Shown: positions 53,027 to 62,619, counted from the first letter of the stretch. The stretch is DNA of 64,000 bases from Pedobacter suwonensis (GCF_900111825.1 NZ_FOJM01000005.1:1-64000); one strand, 5' to 3'. The notes: generated from the letters alone by a model not told the origin. A program made the numbers and translations.

Positions 53027-53749
53027 ATGCCATCTAAATTTAAAATTAAAATCCCTGATCCTTGCCAAGAACAATGGGAAGTGATGCAACCACATGAAAA
53101 TGGTAAATTTTGTGATTCCTGTCAAAAATCAGTTATTGATTTTACCAATTTCTCTGATCGCGACCTACAGGAGTGGTTTACCAAAAATCAGGGAAATAGC
53201 TGTGGAAGGTTAAAACCGGAGCAGCTTGACCGGTTAATACACGTGAAATCGAATTTTGCAATTTGCCGATTTAAGCCAAACCTGATTGCAGCGTCTTTAT
53301 TTGCTTTTTTGAGTTTTCCGAAATTTGGTAATGCAAATATTTTTTCCTCGTATCCAACCTTTCAAACCTATAATAAAAAATCTTTAACAGATAATGTTTT
53401 AGAAGGAAATTCTGAAGATGGATTTGTTACGGTACAAGGCATGGTTACTGATGGGGATGAGAAACTTCCAATTATAGGTGCAACTGTAACGATTACAGGT
53501 TCGAAAATTACAACCGTTACAGATCGAAATGGAAAATTCGAGTTTAAGCTGAATAGAAAGGAATTTAAGAATAAGATTTTCCTGGATTTAAGATATATTG
53601 GCTATGAAACTAAACATGTAAAAGTAAAGCTGGTGAGAGATGGAGTTATTTTTATAAAAATGAAGATGGATAGTTATGTTTTAGGAGGATTGGCCATTAT
53701 TGAGCAACCTACATTTTTAGAGCGAATAAGTCAGTTGTTAAGTGGCTAG
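53027..53749 (+). CDS. Cys-rich N-terminal domain plus CarboxypepD_reg-like protein
   Basis: 240 residues. N-terminal segment (about 1-75) with DPCQEQW, GKFCDSCQKSVIDFTNFSD, SCGRLKP: a Bacteroidota zinc-ribbon-like module. One hydrophobic segment (about 88-104). Then a carboxypeptidase-regulatory beta-sandwich (VQGMVTDGDEKLPIIGATVTI, DRNGKFEF, LDLRYIGYETKHVKV), normally seen at the N-terminus of TonB-dependent receptors. The combination is known from several Bacteroidota; function unclear. Confidence 0.82.
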   Translation: MPSKFKIKIPDPCQEQWEVMQPHENGKFCDSCQKSVIDFTNFSDRDLQEWFTKNQGNSCGRLKPEQLDRLIHVKSNFAICRFKPNLIAASLFAFLSFPKFGNANIFSSYPTFQTYNKKSLTDNVLEGNSEDGFVTVQGMVTDGDEKLPIIGATVTITGSKITTVTDRNGKFEFKLNRKEFKNKIFLDLRYIGYETKHVKVKLVRDGVIFIKMKMDSYVLGGLAIIEQPTFLERISQLLSG

Positions 53750-53755
53750 TTAAAC

Positions 53756-54652
53756 CTACTCCATCTCCCAAACCATTATCTGTCGGTCATCACCTGTAGA
53801 AATGAGGTGTTTACCATCATGGCTCCAAATAATTTTATTGATAGAATGGGTATGGCCTATACCCGCTTTTTCCAGGCTTAATATTTTGTAGAGTTTAAAA
53901 TTCTCTGCATCCCAAAGTTTAATGCTTTTATCTTGGCTGCATGTTGCAAAATAGGGTAGAGAAGGGTGGAAAGCAATATCATAAATGGTAAACATATGTG
54001 CCGGTACGGTTTCCCTTAACTCGTAATTTGGTATATCCCATATCTTTAATTGTGCATCCCGGCTCCCTGAAATCAGGTATTTACCTGTTGGGTGATAGGC
54101 CAAAGACGTAACCGGAAGTTTATGTCCTTCGAGATTTTGCTTCAGGCTATAATCTTGGAGATTATAAATTTTAATCAGTTGATCTTTACAGCCAAATGCA
54201 ATTTCCGTTTCGTCAGGAGACAAGGCAATGGTTCTTACAGTGTCGTAAGCTGTCTGAAAGCGGTAAATTTCCTTAAAATCATTTAACGACCAAACCGCTA
54301 CGGTTCCATCTTCGCCAGTGGTTAAAAGCTCATTTTTACTTTTTACCGTTTGTATATCGAAAATAGGTTTGATGTGTGCATTAACCCTTACAATTACCTT
54401 TTGTTCTTTCAGGTCGTAAACACTAAAAGCACCACTTCTTTCGCCAACAAATAATTGATCTTTATGGTAATGCAGACAATAAACGGAGCTTTGTACGGGC
54501 ATTTTAACCTTAACAAAAGCCATTTCCGCTAACGACCATTCTACAATGCCTTTGTCGTTACCCGCACTAAAAAATAATTCATCCTGATCCGAGTGGGCAA
54601 GGGCATAAACAGGGTTTTGGTGGCCAGGAAGTGTTTTGATGTGTTTGAGCAT
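53756..54652 (-). CDS. WD40 repeat protein
   Basis: 298 residues with about seven WD40 units (LPGHQNPVYALAHSDQDELFFSAGNDKGIVEWS, LEGHKLPVTSLAYHPTGKYLISGSRDAQLKIWD, FATCSQDKSIKLWDAEN). No signal peptide; a cytoplasmic scaffold or binding protein. It lies just after the his operon on the same strand, but a spacer with a hairpin separates them, so it is not obviously part of it. Confidence 0.92.
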   Translation of the reverse strand: MLKHIKTLPGHQNPVYALAHSDQDELFFSAGNDKGIVEWSLAEMAFVKVKMPVQSSVYCLHYHKDQLFVGERSGAFSVYDLKEQKVIVRVNAHIKPIFDIQTVKSKNELLTTGEDGTVAVWSLNDFKEIYRFQTAYDTVRTIALSPDETEIAFGCKDQLIKIYNLQDYSLKQNLEGHKLPVTSLAYHPTGKYLISGSRDAQLKIWDIPNYELRETVPAHMFTIYDIAFHPSLPYFATCSQDKSIKLWDAENFKLYKILSLEKAGIGHTHSINKIIWSHDGKHLISTGDDRQIMVWEME

Positions 54653-54733
54653 GTGAAGAGGGTTGGAAGGAGTGGAGGTGGAAGGTTGGAAGGCCGATGG
54701 ATATTCATACCCTCAACCTTCCTGCCTTCTACC
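54653..54733. repeat. Short-word hairpin after the his operon
   Basis: GGAGGTGGAAGGTTGGAAGG on one side and CCTCAACCTTCC, TGCCTTCTACC on the other pair. It may end the his transcript. Confidence 0.5.
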
Positions 54734-55336
54734 TTATTTATGCCTTTTCTCTAAATTTTTTGCGATGTCTTGAATCGACAGTCCTTTTTCTTTCAATAAA
54801 AATAAGAGGTGGAAAACAAGATCTGAAGCTTCTCCGATAAGTTCTTCTTCCGATTCTGCCAATGCGGCAATTACCGTTTCTACACCTTCTTCGCCAACCT
54901 TTTGAGCAATTTTATTTAAACCTTTGTTGCGCATTTTGTTGATGTAAGAACCTTCAACCGGATTTTCATAACGATCATTAATGATGTTTTCGAGCTCGAA
55001 AATGAAATTCTGGTTGAAATCTGTTTTGAAGCAGCTGCGGTTACCGGTATGACAAGTTGGGCCAACAGGATCTGCCTTAATCAGGATGGTATCATTATCG
55101 CAATCCACAAAAAGCTCCTTCACATAAAGGAAGTTATTGCTGGTTTCGCCTTTTGTCCAAAGGCGGTTTTTGGAACGTGAAAAGAAAGTTACTTTACCCT
55201 CAGCCTGGGTTTTTTCCAAAGCCTCTGCATTCATATAACCCAACATTAAAACTTCTAAAGTTTTGTGATCCTGAATAATTACAGGTAGTAAGCCTGCAGT
55301 TTTATCCCAATCAAGGGAATTAATATCAATTATCAT
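54734..55336 (-). CDS. hisIE: Bifunctional phosphoribosyl-AMP cyclohydrolase/phosphoribosyl-ATP pyrophosphatase
   Basis: 200 residues. HisI domain (about 1-110) with FFSRSKNRLWTKGETS, the acidic metal site DCDNDTILIKADPVGPTCHTGNRSCF; HisE domain (about 110-200) with GLNKIAQKVGEEGVETVIAA. Second and third steps of His synthesis. Last gene of the operon. Confidence 0.96.
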   Translation of the reverse strand: MIIDINSLDWDKTAGLLPVIIQDHKTLEVLMLGYMNAEALEKTQAEGKVTFFSRSKNRLWTKGETSNNFLYVKELFVDCDNDTILIKADPVGPTCHTGNRSCFKTDFNQNFIFELENIINDRYENPVEGSYINKMRNKGLNKIAQKVGEEGVETVIAALAESEEELIGEASDLVFHLLFLLKEKGLSIQDIAKNLEKRHK

Positions 55337-55397
55337 TTTATTTTTTTATTTCGGAAAAAGCAGACTCATTGGCATGGACTGCTGACCCCGGACTTAT

Positions 55398-56594
55398 TTA
55401 TATCCTTACCGGAATTTGGTTTCTTTTCAATTCTTGTTTCAAATCAGGAATCAGGATTTCGCCATAATGAAATACGGAAGCGGCCAATGCGGCATCAACA
55501 TTTGCTTTCTGGAATACTTCAGTAAAATGATCCATGTTGCCGGCACCGCCCGAAGCGATGATCGGAATATTAATCATTTGGTTTACTTTACCTAATAATC
55601 CACAATCAAAGCCAGCCTTGGTGCCATCGTGGTCCATTGAGGTTAATAAAATCTCACCAGCGCCTAAATCTTCAGCCTGTTTAATCCATTTTTCGGTTTC
55701 CAGTTCGGTAATTAACCTTCCTCCATTTAAATGAACCATATTTTTGCCGTCTACCTGTTTGGTATCAACGGCCAAAACCACAAACTGTACACCGAAGGCT
55801 TTGGCCAGTTCTTCAATCAGTTTAGGATTGCGTACGGCTGCAGAGTTAATACTGATTTTATCGGCACCTGCATTTAAAAGTGCATCAGCATCTGCGATTT
55901 CGGTGATCCCACCACCAATGGTAAAAGGGATGTTTAGCTGCCTAGCCACCGATTTAATCATTTCGATCATGGTTTTGCGACGCTCGTGTGTTGCGGTAAT
56001 ATCGAGGAAAACCAATTCGTCCGCCCCTTGTTGCGCATACTGCGCAGCCAGTTCAACCGGGTCCCCTGCATCGCGTAAATCAACAAAGTTTACGCCTTTT
56101 ACCGTACGGCCGTCTTTAACGTCTAAACAGGGGATTATTCTTTTTGAAAGCCCCCCGCCCCCTGAAGGGGGAGTAGCAAATTGATTTGCCGATATGGCAT
56201 CTTTTATCTTTTCCAAAACTGAGTTTAAATTATTATATAGTTCAGTATTCTTAAATCTAATTACCGTTATTCCAAATGCTTCGAGTACCTTTTGTCTATT
56301 AATGTCGTTATTCATAACCTCTGGTAGATCATGTATACTTCCATCTAATTCAATAATTAATTTTGCTTCATGACAATAAAAGTCAGCTATAAAACATGAA
56401 ATCGGGTGTTGTCTTCTAAATTTAACTCCTAATTGTTTATTGCTAATTACTTGCCATAATAAACTTTCTGCCTCGGTTACCTTGATTCGTAATTTCTTAG
56501 CATTTTCAAAAATTATGGGTGATGCTCCATAAAACATATTAGGCTCGTTGAGTTCAAAAAAGTCTGAATCATCCCTATCTATTTTATAGTTCAT
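55398..56594 (-). CDS. hisF: DUF559 endonuclease-like domain fused to HisF
   Basis: 398 residues. Residues 36-133 form a complete DUF559 domain, a very-short-patch-repair-like nuclease fold, with [45 protein letters not shown] and ITVIRFKN. Residues 138-148 are a G/P-rich linker ([11 protein letters not shown]) made by the right inverted repeat. HisF starts at Leu149 ([19 protein letters not shown]) and is complete, including the catalytic Asp in CLDV and [10 protein letters not shown]. HisF normally begins [12 protein letters not shown]; here the Met codon is gone and no in-frame start lies between. Translation must give the fusion. HisF with HisH makes imidazole glycerol phosphate. Confidence 0.93.
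   Translation of the reverse strand: MNYKIDRDDSDFFELNEPNMFYGASPIIFENAKKLRIKVTEAESLLWQVISNKQLGVKFRRQHPISCFIADFYCHEAKLIIELDGSIHDLPEVMNNDINRQKVLEAFGITVIRFKNTELYNNLNSVLEKIKDAISANQFATPPSGGGGLSKRIIPCLDVKDGRTVKGVNFVDLRDAGDPVELAAQYAQQGADELVFLDITATHERRKTMIEMIKSVARQLNIPFTIGGGITEIADADALLNAGADKISINSAAVRNPKLIEELAKAFGVQFVVLAVDTKQVDGKNMVHLNGGRLITELETEKWIKQAEDLGAGEILLTSMDHDGTKAGFDCGLLGKVNQMINIPIIASGGAGNMDHFTEVFQKANVDAALAASVFHYGEILIPDLKQELKRNQIPVRI
56151..56173. repeat. Right 23-bp inverted repeat of the DUF559 insert
   Basis: CCCCCCGCCCCCTGAAGG then GGGAG. It is complementary to 56614-56636 at 22 of 23 positions. It encodes the linker SGGGG of the fusion. Each repeat also folds on itself (CCCCCTTCAGGGGG). 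Confidence 0.88.
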
Positions 56595-56613
56595 ACGCCA
56601 TTATTCTGATTAG

Positions 56614-56636
56614 CTCCCCCTTTAGGGGGCGGGGGG
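56614..56636. repeat. Left 23-bp inverted repeat of the DUF559 insert
   Basis: CTCCCCCTTTAGGGGGCG then GGGGG. It begins directly after the TAA of hisA (56637-56639, on the minus strand). Confidence 0.88.
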
Positions 56637-57386
56637 TTATATGCTACTTAGCGCCTTCAAATTCCACTCTTTAATTTCTTCAATAGTAATCCTGTCTTCG
56701 TAAATGGCTTTTCCAACTACTACACTTCTAATTGGATATTTGGCCAGTTCGTAAATATCTTCCATTGAGCTTACACCACCAGAAGCAATTAATTTGATCA
56801 TTGGTGAGTGTTCCAGTAATTTTTGATATAATTCAATCGCTGCGCCACCTAATTTCCCGTCTTTACTGATATCGGTACATAAGAAGCGGAAAAATCCCAG
56901 CGAAAGGCATTTATCTACGTAATCCATTAGCTTAATAGGTGAGCTTTCCATCCAGCCCGAGTACTTAATCACTTCGTCTAAAACGTCAATTGCAATAACA
57001 ATGCGGTTGGCATAATCGTCTTTTTTAGCAAAAGCCTCGCTCAACTGAGGCAAGAAATCAGGGTTGGTAATGGCTTGTGTACCTACAATTACCCGATGGA
57101 TCCCGGCATCAAGCAAGTTAGTCACTTGTTCAATTGTTCTGATACCACCACCATACTGCACCTTCATGTCGGTTTTTTTGATGATTTCAAAAAGTGCTTT
57201 TTGATTGCTAAAATCACCTTTAGCCCCGTTTAAGTCAATAATATGGATAAAATCTGTACCATTAGAGCGGTATTTTTCTATCATTTCGGGAATGGAAACA
57301 TCATATTCCGTTTTCTGGTTGTAATCTCCTTCACGCAGACGGACCACTTTTCCATCCAAGATATCAATAGCAGGTATTATGTACAT
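56637..57386 (-). CDS. hisA: HisA, ProFAR isomerase
   Basis: 249 residues. Half-barrel repeats with IPAIDILDGKVVRLREGDY (Asp8), VQYGGGIRTIEQV, VIVGTQAI, YSGWMESS, TDISKDGKLGGAA (Asp of the second half) and IASGGVSSMEDI. Fourth step in His synthesis. It starts 1 bp after hisH. Confidence 0.96.
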   Translation of the reverse strand: MYIIPAIDILDGKVVRLREGDYNQKTEYDVSIPEMIEKYRSNGTDFIHIIDLNGAKGDFSNQKALFEIIKKTDMKVQYGGGIRTIEQVTNLLDAGIHRVIVGTQAITNPDFLPQLSEAFAKKDDYANRIVIAIDVLDEVIKYSGWMESSPIKLMDYVDKCLSLGFFRFLCTDISKDGKLGGAAIELYQKLLEHSPMIKLIASGGVSSMEDIYELAKYPIRSVVVGKAIYEDRITIEEIKEWNLKALSSI

Positions 57387-57387
57387 T

Positions 57388-57981
57388 TTATAAGCTTAAG
57401 TTTGAAAAATTTTTTAATATTAGTTCGCCGGCTTTTCCCGATTTTTCGGGATGAAATTGAACGCCGTAAAAATTATCTTTTTGTACCGCTGCCGAAAACT
57501 TTAAACCATAATCAGCAGATGCGATATCAAAAGTAGGGTTATATTCAATAAAGTACGAATGCACGAAGTAAAATTGTGTATTATCTTCAACACCTTCAAA
57601 TAAAGAATTGCTTTTTGGGGTCACGGCATTCCAGCCCATGTGTGGGATTTTGATGTTCAGCGACTTATCGAATTTTTTGGTTTTAACCGGAACGATATTT
57701 AGAAGCGCGGCATCACCCTCTTCAGAATGTTCGGTAATAAGCTGCATGCCCACACAGATGCCCAGTACAGGTTTGGTTAGCTTTTTTATGGCTTCAACCA
57801 GGCCGGTACCCTTTAATTTTTCCATGGCCGCAGCCGCATGGCCAACACCCGGGATGATGATGTGGCTGTATTTTTCGAGGTCATTTTCTCTATTTACCAT
57901 GCCGTAGGTCACACTTAAGCGGTCTAAAGCTGCGGTAAGAGAGAAAATATTGCCTGCTCCATAGTTTATAATTCCAACCAT
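57388..57981 (-). CDS. hisH: HisH, glutamine amidotransferase subunit
   Basis: 197 residues. Nucleophile in GICVGMQLI (Cys near 76), then GVQFHPEKSG with the catalytic His and Glu, and GAGNIFSL near the start. It supplies NH3 to HisF, so it must interact with the fused protein. Confidence 0.95.
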   Translation of the reverse strand: MVGIINYGAGNIFSLTAALDRLSVTYGMVNRENDLEKYSHIIIPGVGHAAAAMEKLKGTGLVEAIKKLTKPVLGICVGMQLITEHSEEGDAALLNIVPVKTKKFDKSLNIKIPHMGWNAVTPKSNSLFEGVEDNTQFYFVHSYFIEYNPTFDIASADYGLKFSAAVQKDNFYGVQFHPEKSGKAGELILKNFSNLSL

Positions 57982-58163
57982 AATTTAATAATTAACATTC
58001 TTTTTTTATAGGTTTGAAAATGAAAGTCAGTTTTTCATCGCGCCTGTAGTCCCGTTATCGCTTATAGTCCTCGCTACGCTGCGGGCTATTCCGCTCTATC
58101 GGGTTTATTTAACAGCGGATGGGCGTTACCCTCCGCCTTAAACCTTTCAGCCTTCCACTTCTC
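57982..58163. repeat. Repeat insertion between hisB and hisH
   Basis: 182-bp gap in an otherwise tight operon. It includes TCGCTACGCTGCGGGCTA and GATGGGCGTTACCCTCCGCC, with a GGGCGTTACCC hairpin. GCGTTACCC also occurs in the two core units of 16224-17327. It looks like an intra-operon repeat that is transcribed. Confidence 0.55.
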
Positions 58164-59297
58164 TTACAACATTCCTTTGGTACTCGGCAATACCATTTTC
58201 TCTGCATCACGTTTTATAGCCATTTTAATGGCTTTTGCAAATGCTTTAAAAATGGCTTCAATTTTATGGTGCTCGTTATCACCTTCCGCTTTTATATTTA
58301 GATTGCATTTTGCAGCGTCACTAAACGACTTAAAGAAATGATAAAACATCTCTGTTGGCATATCACCCACTTTTTCGCGTTTAAATTCAGCATCCCAAAC
58401 GATCCAGTTTCTTCCACCAAAATCAATGGCTACCTGTGCCAGGCAATCGTCCATTGGTAAGCAAAAACCATACCTCTCAATGCCGAGTTTATTCCCCAGT
58501 CCTTTAGCAAAGGCTTCTCCCAGTGCAATACCGGCATCTTCTATCGTGTGGTGTTCATCAATATGTAAATCACCTTTAGCCATTACTTCTAAATCAACAC
58601 TGCCGTGTCTGGCGATCTGATCAAGCATGTGATCGAAAAAGTTTAAACCGGTCTCGATTTTGGCTTTCCCGGTTCCGTCCAGATCAAGCTTGATGGTGAT
58701 GTCGGTTTCATTGGTTTTGCGCTCATGATGGATTTTCCTGCTCCCTGCTTTAAGCAGGTTATAGATATCTTCCCATTTTTTGGTTTCCAAAATGATAACA
58801 TCTAAGAGTGTTTCATGCTTATCCAGCGCTTCTGTAGAGCCTAATGCATCATTCTGGCGAAGAAAAATGGCTTTTGCACCTAAATTTTTGGCCAAAACTA
58901 CATCATTCAAACGGTCGCCGATAACGAAAGAGTTTTTCAGGTCGTAATCTTCGCTAAAATATTTTGTCAATAAAGCCGTGCCTGGTTTACGGGTAGGAGC
59001 ATTGTCTTTTGCGAAAGTTCTATCAATTACAATCTCGCTAAAATGTACGCCTTCACCTTCAAAAGTCTCCAGCATGAAATTATGGATCGGCCAGAAATTT
59101 TCTTCCGGATTTGAAAGTGTACCCAAGCCATCCTGGTTGGTAACCATTACGAGTTCGTAATCCAGTTCGGCTGCAATTTTCGATAAATAATATAACGAAC
59201 GTGGATAAAACTTAAGCTTTGCAAAACTATCTACCTGTTCATCATCTGGCTCGATATTTAAAGTGCCATCCCTATCTATAAATAATACCTTTTTCAT
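58164..59297 (-). CDS. hisB: Bifunctional HisB (phosphatase/dehydratase)
   Basis: 377 residues. N-terminal HAD phosphatase (about 1-170: [36 protein letters not shown]) and C-terminal imidazoleglycerol-phosphate dehydratase (about 190-377: [47 protein letters not shown]). Sixth and eighth steps. Confidence 0.96.
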   Translation of the reverse strand: MKKVLFIDRDGTLNIEPDDEQVDSFAKLKFYPRSLYYLSKIAAELDYELVMVTNQDGLGTLSNPEENFWPIHNFMLETFEGEGVHFSEIVIDRTFAKDNAPTRKPGTALLTKYFSEDYDLKNSFVIGDRLNDVVLAKNLGAKAIFLRQNDALGSTEALDKHETLLDVIILETKKWEDIYNLLKAGSRKIHHERKTNETDITIKLDLDGTGKAKIETGLNFFDHMLDQIARHGSVDLEVMAKGDLHIDEHHTIEDAGIALGEAFAKGLGNKLGIERYGFCLPMDDCLAQVAIDFGGRNWIVWDAEFKREKVGDMPTEMFYHFFKSFSDAAKCNLNIKAEGDNEHHKIEAIFKAFAKAIKMAIKRDAEKMVLPSTKGML

Positions 59298-59298
59298 T

Positions 59299-60339
59299 TT
59301 AGAAATTTTCTAGAACAGTTAATAGTTTGTCGTTTTCTTCTTTTGTACCCACAGTGATCCTTAAACAACCTTCGCATAAAGTTACTTTAGAACGGTCGCG
59401 TACGATGATGCCTTGCTCTACTAAAGTATCATAAATTTTTAGCGCATCTGTAACTTCTGTGAGAATAAAATTTGCATCAGAAGGATATACTTTTTTTACA
59501 ATATTTATTGCACTTAATGCCTTGCTTAAACGATCTCTTTCTGCAACAGATTCTTTAATCCATTCGTTTACTTGTGCAATGTTTTTTAAGGCTTCAAATG
59601 CTAAATCCTGGGTGGCCTGGTTGATGTTATAAGGTGGCTTAATTTTGTTCAAAACATCAATCACTTTTGTGGAAGAAAAGGCCATGCCTAAACGTAACGC
59701 AGCGAGTCCCCAGGCCTTCGAAAAAGTTTGCAAAACCACAAGGTTTGCGTACTCAGTTAACTCCTGAATAAAGGTCTTCTGACGGGCATAATTAATGTAC
59801 GCTTCATCCACTACAACGATGCCGTTAAAGTTGGCTAAAATGGTTTCAATATCTTCCCGGTTTATCGAATTTCCGGTTGGATTATTTGGCGAGCAAATGA
59901 AAATTATTTTCGTGTTTTTATCGATCGTTTCTGCGATCTTTTCCATGTCTAACTGGAAGTCCGGAAGCAGGCTTACTTTGCGTATTTCTACATCATTTAT
60001 GTTGGCCGAAACTTCGTACATTCCGTAAGTTGGAGGCAGCACAATTACATTGTCTTTTCCGGGATTACAGAAAGCGCGAAATAACAAATCTATTGCTTCG
60101 TCACTACCGTTTCCTAAAAAAGTATTCTCAATTGGCACGCCCTTTATTTTACTGATGGCATCTTTCAGGTCCAGCTGTAAAGGATCTGGATAGCGGTTAT
60201 AATTGGCGGGCAGCGGTGAGCCATAACTGTTCTCGTTTGCATCTAAAAAAACAGATGCCTGACCTTTAAATTCGTCCCTTGCGGTAGAGTAGGGGCGAAG
60301 GTTTTTTATGTTTTCTCTTACTAAATCGTTAATGTCCAT
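59299..60339 (-). CDS. hisC: Histidinol-phosphate aminotransferase
   Basis: 346 residues from the Met at 60339; the longer frame starts at 60360. PLP enzyme: [46 protein letters not shown] (Schiff-base Lys) and [18 protein letters not shown]. The stop is 1 bp before hisB. Confidence 0.96.
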   Translation of the reverse strand: MDINDLVRENIKNLRPYSTARDEFKGQASVFLDANENSYGSPLPANYNRYPDPLQLDLKDAISKIKGVPIENTFLGNGSDEAIDLLFRAFCNPGKDNVIVLPPTYGMYEVSANINDVEIRKVSLLPDFQLDMEKIAETIDKNTKIIFICSPNNPTGNSINREDIETILANFNGIVVVDEAYINYARQKTFIQELTEYANLVVLQTFSKAWGLAALRLGMAFSSTKVIDVLNKIKPPYNINQATQDLAFEALKNIAQVNEWIKESVAERDRLSKALSAINIVKKVYPSDANFILTEVTDALKIYDTLVEQGIIVRDRSKVTLCEGCLRITVGTKEENDKLLTVLENF

Positions 60340-60355
60340 TATTATATTTTTATTC

Positions 60356-60420
60356 GTCACCCTGAATTTATTTCAGGGTCTTTTACTGTTATAGATGCTG
60401 AAATAAATTCAGCATGACGT
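60356..60420. repeat. Inverted repeat between hisD and hisC
   Basis: CGTCACCCTGAATTTATTTC then AGGGTCT, and CTGAAATAAATTCAGCATG then ACG. The two arms are near-complementary (CTGAATTTATTTCAG around an 18-base loop). Confidence 0.75.
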
Positions 60421-60437
60421 ATTGCGAAGATGTTTAT

Positions 60438-61718
60438 CTAATTTTTAATTCGTATACTCACAGCATTTTTATGCGCTTCTAGACCCTCTGCTGCTGCAAG
60501 GATCTCTACTGTTTTGCCAATATTGTTCAAGCCTTCCTGAGATAAGTGCTGGAAAGTGATTTTTTTCAAAAACGCATCTGTTGATACGCCTGAATAAGCC
60601 TTTGCAAAGCCACTGGTGGGTAAGGTATGGTTGGTTCCCGAAGCATAATCGCCCACACTTTCTGGTGTAAGATTGCCTAAAAAAACAGATCCTGCATTTA
60701 CAATCAGGGGGATAATACTTTCAAAGTTTTCCGTGGCCAATATTAAGTGCTCTGGTGCATATTCATTTGAAAATAACATCGCTTCATCCAGGTTTTTAGT
60801 TAAAACAGCATAAGAATTAGCAATGGCCTTGGCTGCTATCTCTTTTCTAGGAAGAATAGTAAGCTGACTTTCAATTTCTTTTAATGTTTCAGCTATGATT
60901 TGATTAGAGGTAGATACCAAAATAGCCTGGCTATCAGTTCCATGTTCTGCCTGTGCAAGTAGGTCTGCAGCAATAAATGACGGATTGGCAGTCTCATCTG
61001 CAATGACCAGTACCTCCGATGGTCCGGCAGGCATGTCAATAGCCACCTTATTTTGAACCATGGTTTTCGCTGTGGTTACGTAGCGATTGCCGGGGCCGAA
61101 GATCTTATATACCTGTGGCACACTTTCCGTTCCAAAAGCCATAGCTGCTACAGCCTGTGCGCCTCCAATCAGAAATAATTTTTCGATACCCAATAACACT
61201 GCGCAGTAAGCCAGGTAACAATTTGTTTTACCATCACTTTGCGGTGGAGAGCATACGATGATTTCTTTACAGCCTGCAATAAGCGCTGGTGTTGCCAGCA
61301 TTAAAAAAGTGCTTGGTAATACTGCAGTTCCCCCCGGAATATACAATCCGACCTTTTCAATTGCCCTGCTTTCGCGCCAGCAAACTACGCCTGGCATGGT
61401 CTCTACTTTATCTTCTTTTTTTAACTGAGACAAGTGAAAATTTTTAATGTTTTCATACGCCGTATCAATCGCTTTTTTTGCTTCATCAGGGATAGTTGCT
61501 GCAATAGCTTTTAACTCCGCTCCATCTAGAAAAAGTTTTTCCAGTTCCACCTTATCAAAGGTTTTGGCAAAATCAAAAAGGGCTTTGTCGCCATCTGTTT
61601 TTACTGATTTTACAATGTCGGCAACACGACTTTCCACCAACTTATCATCCTCAATCTGTCTGGAACATAGTTCTTCAATTTTTGATTTAGATAAATCTGT
61701 ATAATTATAGATTTTCAA
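60438..61718 (-). CDS. hisD: Histidinol dehydrogenase
   Basis: 426 residues. GGTAVLPSTFLMLATPA, IFGPGNRYVTTAK, DMPAGPSEVLVIAD, LLAQAEHGTDSQAI (His-Gly-Thr), NEYAPEHLIL, GSVFLGNLTPESVGDYASGTNHTLPT. Zn-dependent, last two steps of His synthesis. Follows hisG by 49 bp. Confidence 0.97.
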   Translation of the reverse strand: MKIYNYTDLSKSKIEELCSRQIEDDKLVESRVADIVKSVKTDGDKALFDFAKTFDKVELEKLFLDGAELKAIAATIPDEAKKAIDTAYENIKNFHLSQLKKEDKVETMPGVVCWRESRAIEKVGLYIPGGTAVLPSTFLMLATPALIAGCKEIIVCSPPQSDGKTNCYLAYCAVLLGIEKLFLIGGAQAVAAMAFGTESVPQVYKIFGPGNRYVTTAKTMVQNKVAIDMPAGPSEVLVIADETANPSFIAADLLAQAEHGTDSQAILVSTSNQIIAETLKEIESQLTILPRKEIAAKAIANSYAVLTKNLDEAMLFSNEYAPEHLILATENFESIIPLIVNAGSVFLGNLTPESVGDYASGTNHTLPTSGFAKAYSGVSTDAFLKKITFQHLSQEGLNNIGKTVEILAAAEGLEAHKNAVSIRIKN

Positions 61719-61767
61719 TGATTTATATTTTTAAATTAACTAATAGTTAATATGAAATTTTAAAAAT

Positions 61768-62619
61768 TTATCTGATTATTTTCTCAATAGGCATCACTAA
61801 AATACCTTCGGCTCCGGCAGCTTTTAAACTGTTTATTTTATCCCAGAAATCTTCTTCTGCAATTACCGAATGTACGGCTACCCAGTTAGGTTCGAAGAGT
61901 GGAACTACCGTAGGACTTTTTACGCCGGGCAGTAAATCAACCACTTTTTGAAGGTTATCTTTCGATACATTCAGTACTACATATTTGTTTGATTTTGCAC
62001 TAAGTACAGAGCGGATGCGTTGCAATAATTCTGCTACCTCCGGATTGTCGGCGATAGATTTGTTTCCGATTAAAACAGCTTCAGATTGCATGACATCAGC
62101 GAAAGGTTTTAAGCCATTACTTTTTAATGTTCCACCTGTTGAAACGATATCGAAAATGGCGTCACTTAATCCCAAACCCGGACCAATTTCTACCGATCCT
62201 GAAATGGTTCTGATATCAGATTGTATTCCTTTTTCCTGTAGAAATTTTTCGAGAATTACCGGATAAGAAGTTGCAATGGCCTTGCCGTTTAACTCTTCCA
62301 ATTGTTGGATGTTGCTGGTGGCCTGAACGGCGATTTTTAAGGTGCATTTTCCAAAACCTAATTTTTGAAGATAGTCTACCTCGGCTTTGGTTTCTACAAT
62401 CACATTTTCGCCCACTATACCTAAATCGGCGATGCCGTCCTGTACGTATTCCGGAATATCATCATCGCGCAGGAAAAGAATTTCTAAAGGAAAATTGGTA
62501 ACAGTTGAGATGAGTGAACTTTTGTAGTTTTCGAAAGATAAACCACAATTTTTAAGTATTTCTACAGATTTTTCGTTTAACCTACCCGATTTTTGGATAG
62601 CAATTTTAAGTGTTTTCAA
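61768..62619 (-). CDS. hisG: ATP phosphoribosyltransferase, long form
   Basis: 283 residues. IAIQKSGRLNEKSVEILKNCGL, DLGIVGENVI and the PRPP loop IVSTGGTLKSNGLKP (near 160). The ~280-residue length includes the C-terminal ACT-like domain that binds His for feedback inhibition, so no HisZ is needed. First enzyme and first structural gene of the operon. Confidence 0.96.
   Translation of the reverse strand: MKTLKIAIQKSGRLNEKSVEILKNCGLSFENYKSSLISTVTNFPLEILFLRDDDIPEYVQDGIADLGIVGENVIVETKAEVDYLQKLGFGKCTLKIAVQATSNIQQLEELNGKAIATSYPVILEKFLQEKGIQSDIRTISGSVEIGPGLGLSDAIFDIVSTGGTLKSNGLKPFADVMQSEAVLIGNKSIADNPEVAELLQRIRSVLSAKSNKYVVLNVSKDNLQKVVDLLPGVKSPTVVPLFEPNWVAVHSVIAEEDFWDKINSLKAAGAEGILVMPIEKIIR

Larger units (their letters stand above)
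56151..56636 (-). mobile_element. Putative 486-bp DUF559 element between hisA and hisF
   Basis: Bounded by 23-bp inverted repeats. It holds only a short leader and the DUF559 coding part. No target duplication is visible. It interrupts what was probably an overlapping or abutting hisA-hisF junction (ATATAA followed by CTTTCAAAAAG). The mobile nature is inferred from the architecture; the enzyme domain is known but its transfer mechanism is not. Confidence 0.6.

Noticed and set aside
55744-56184. 146-codon frame antisense to hisF
   Set aside because: It is the complement of a strongly conserved gene; the composition is a Ser/Ala/Pro-rich shadow with no signals for translation.
56149-56594. 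Intein or frameshift explanation for the long HisF
   Set aside because: The extra part is N-terminal, not inserted, has no splicing motifs, and the reading frame is open throughout. The inverted repeats fit an insertion better.
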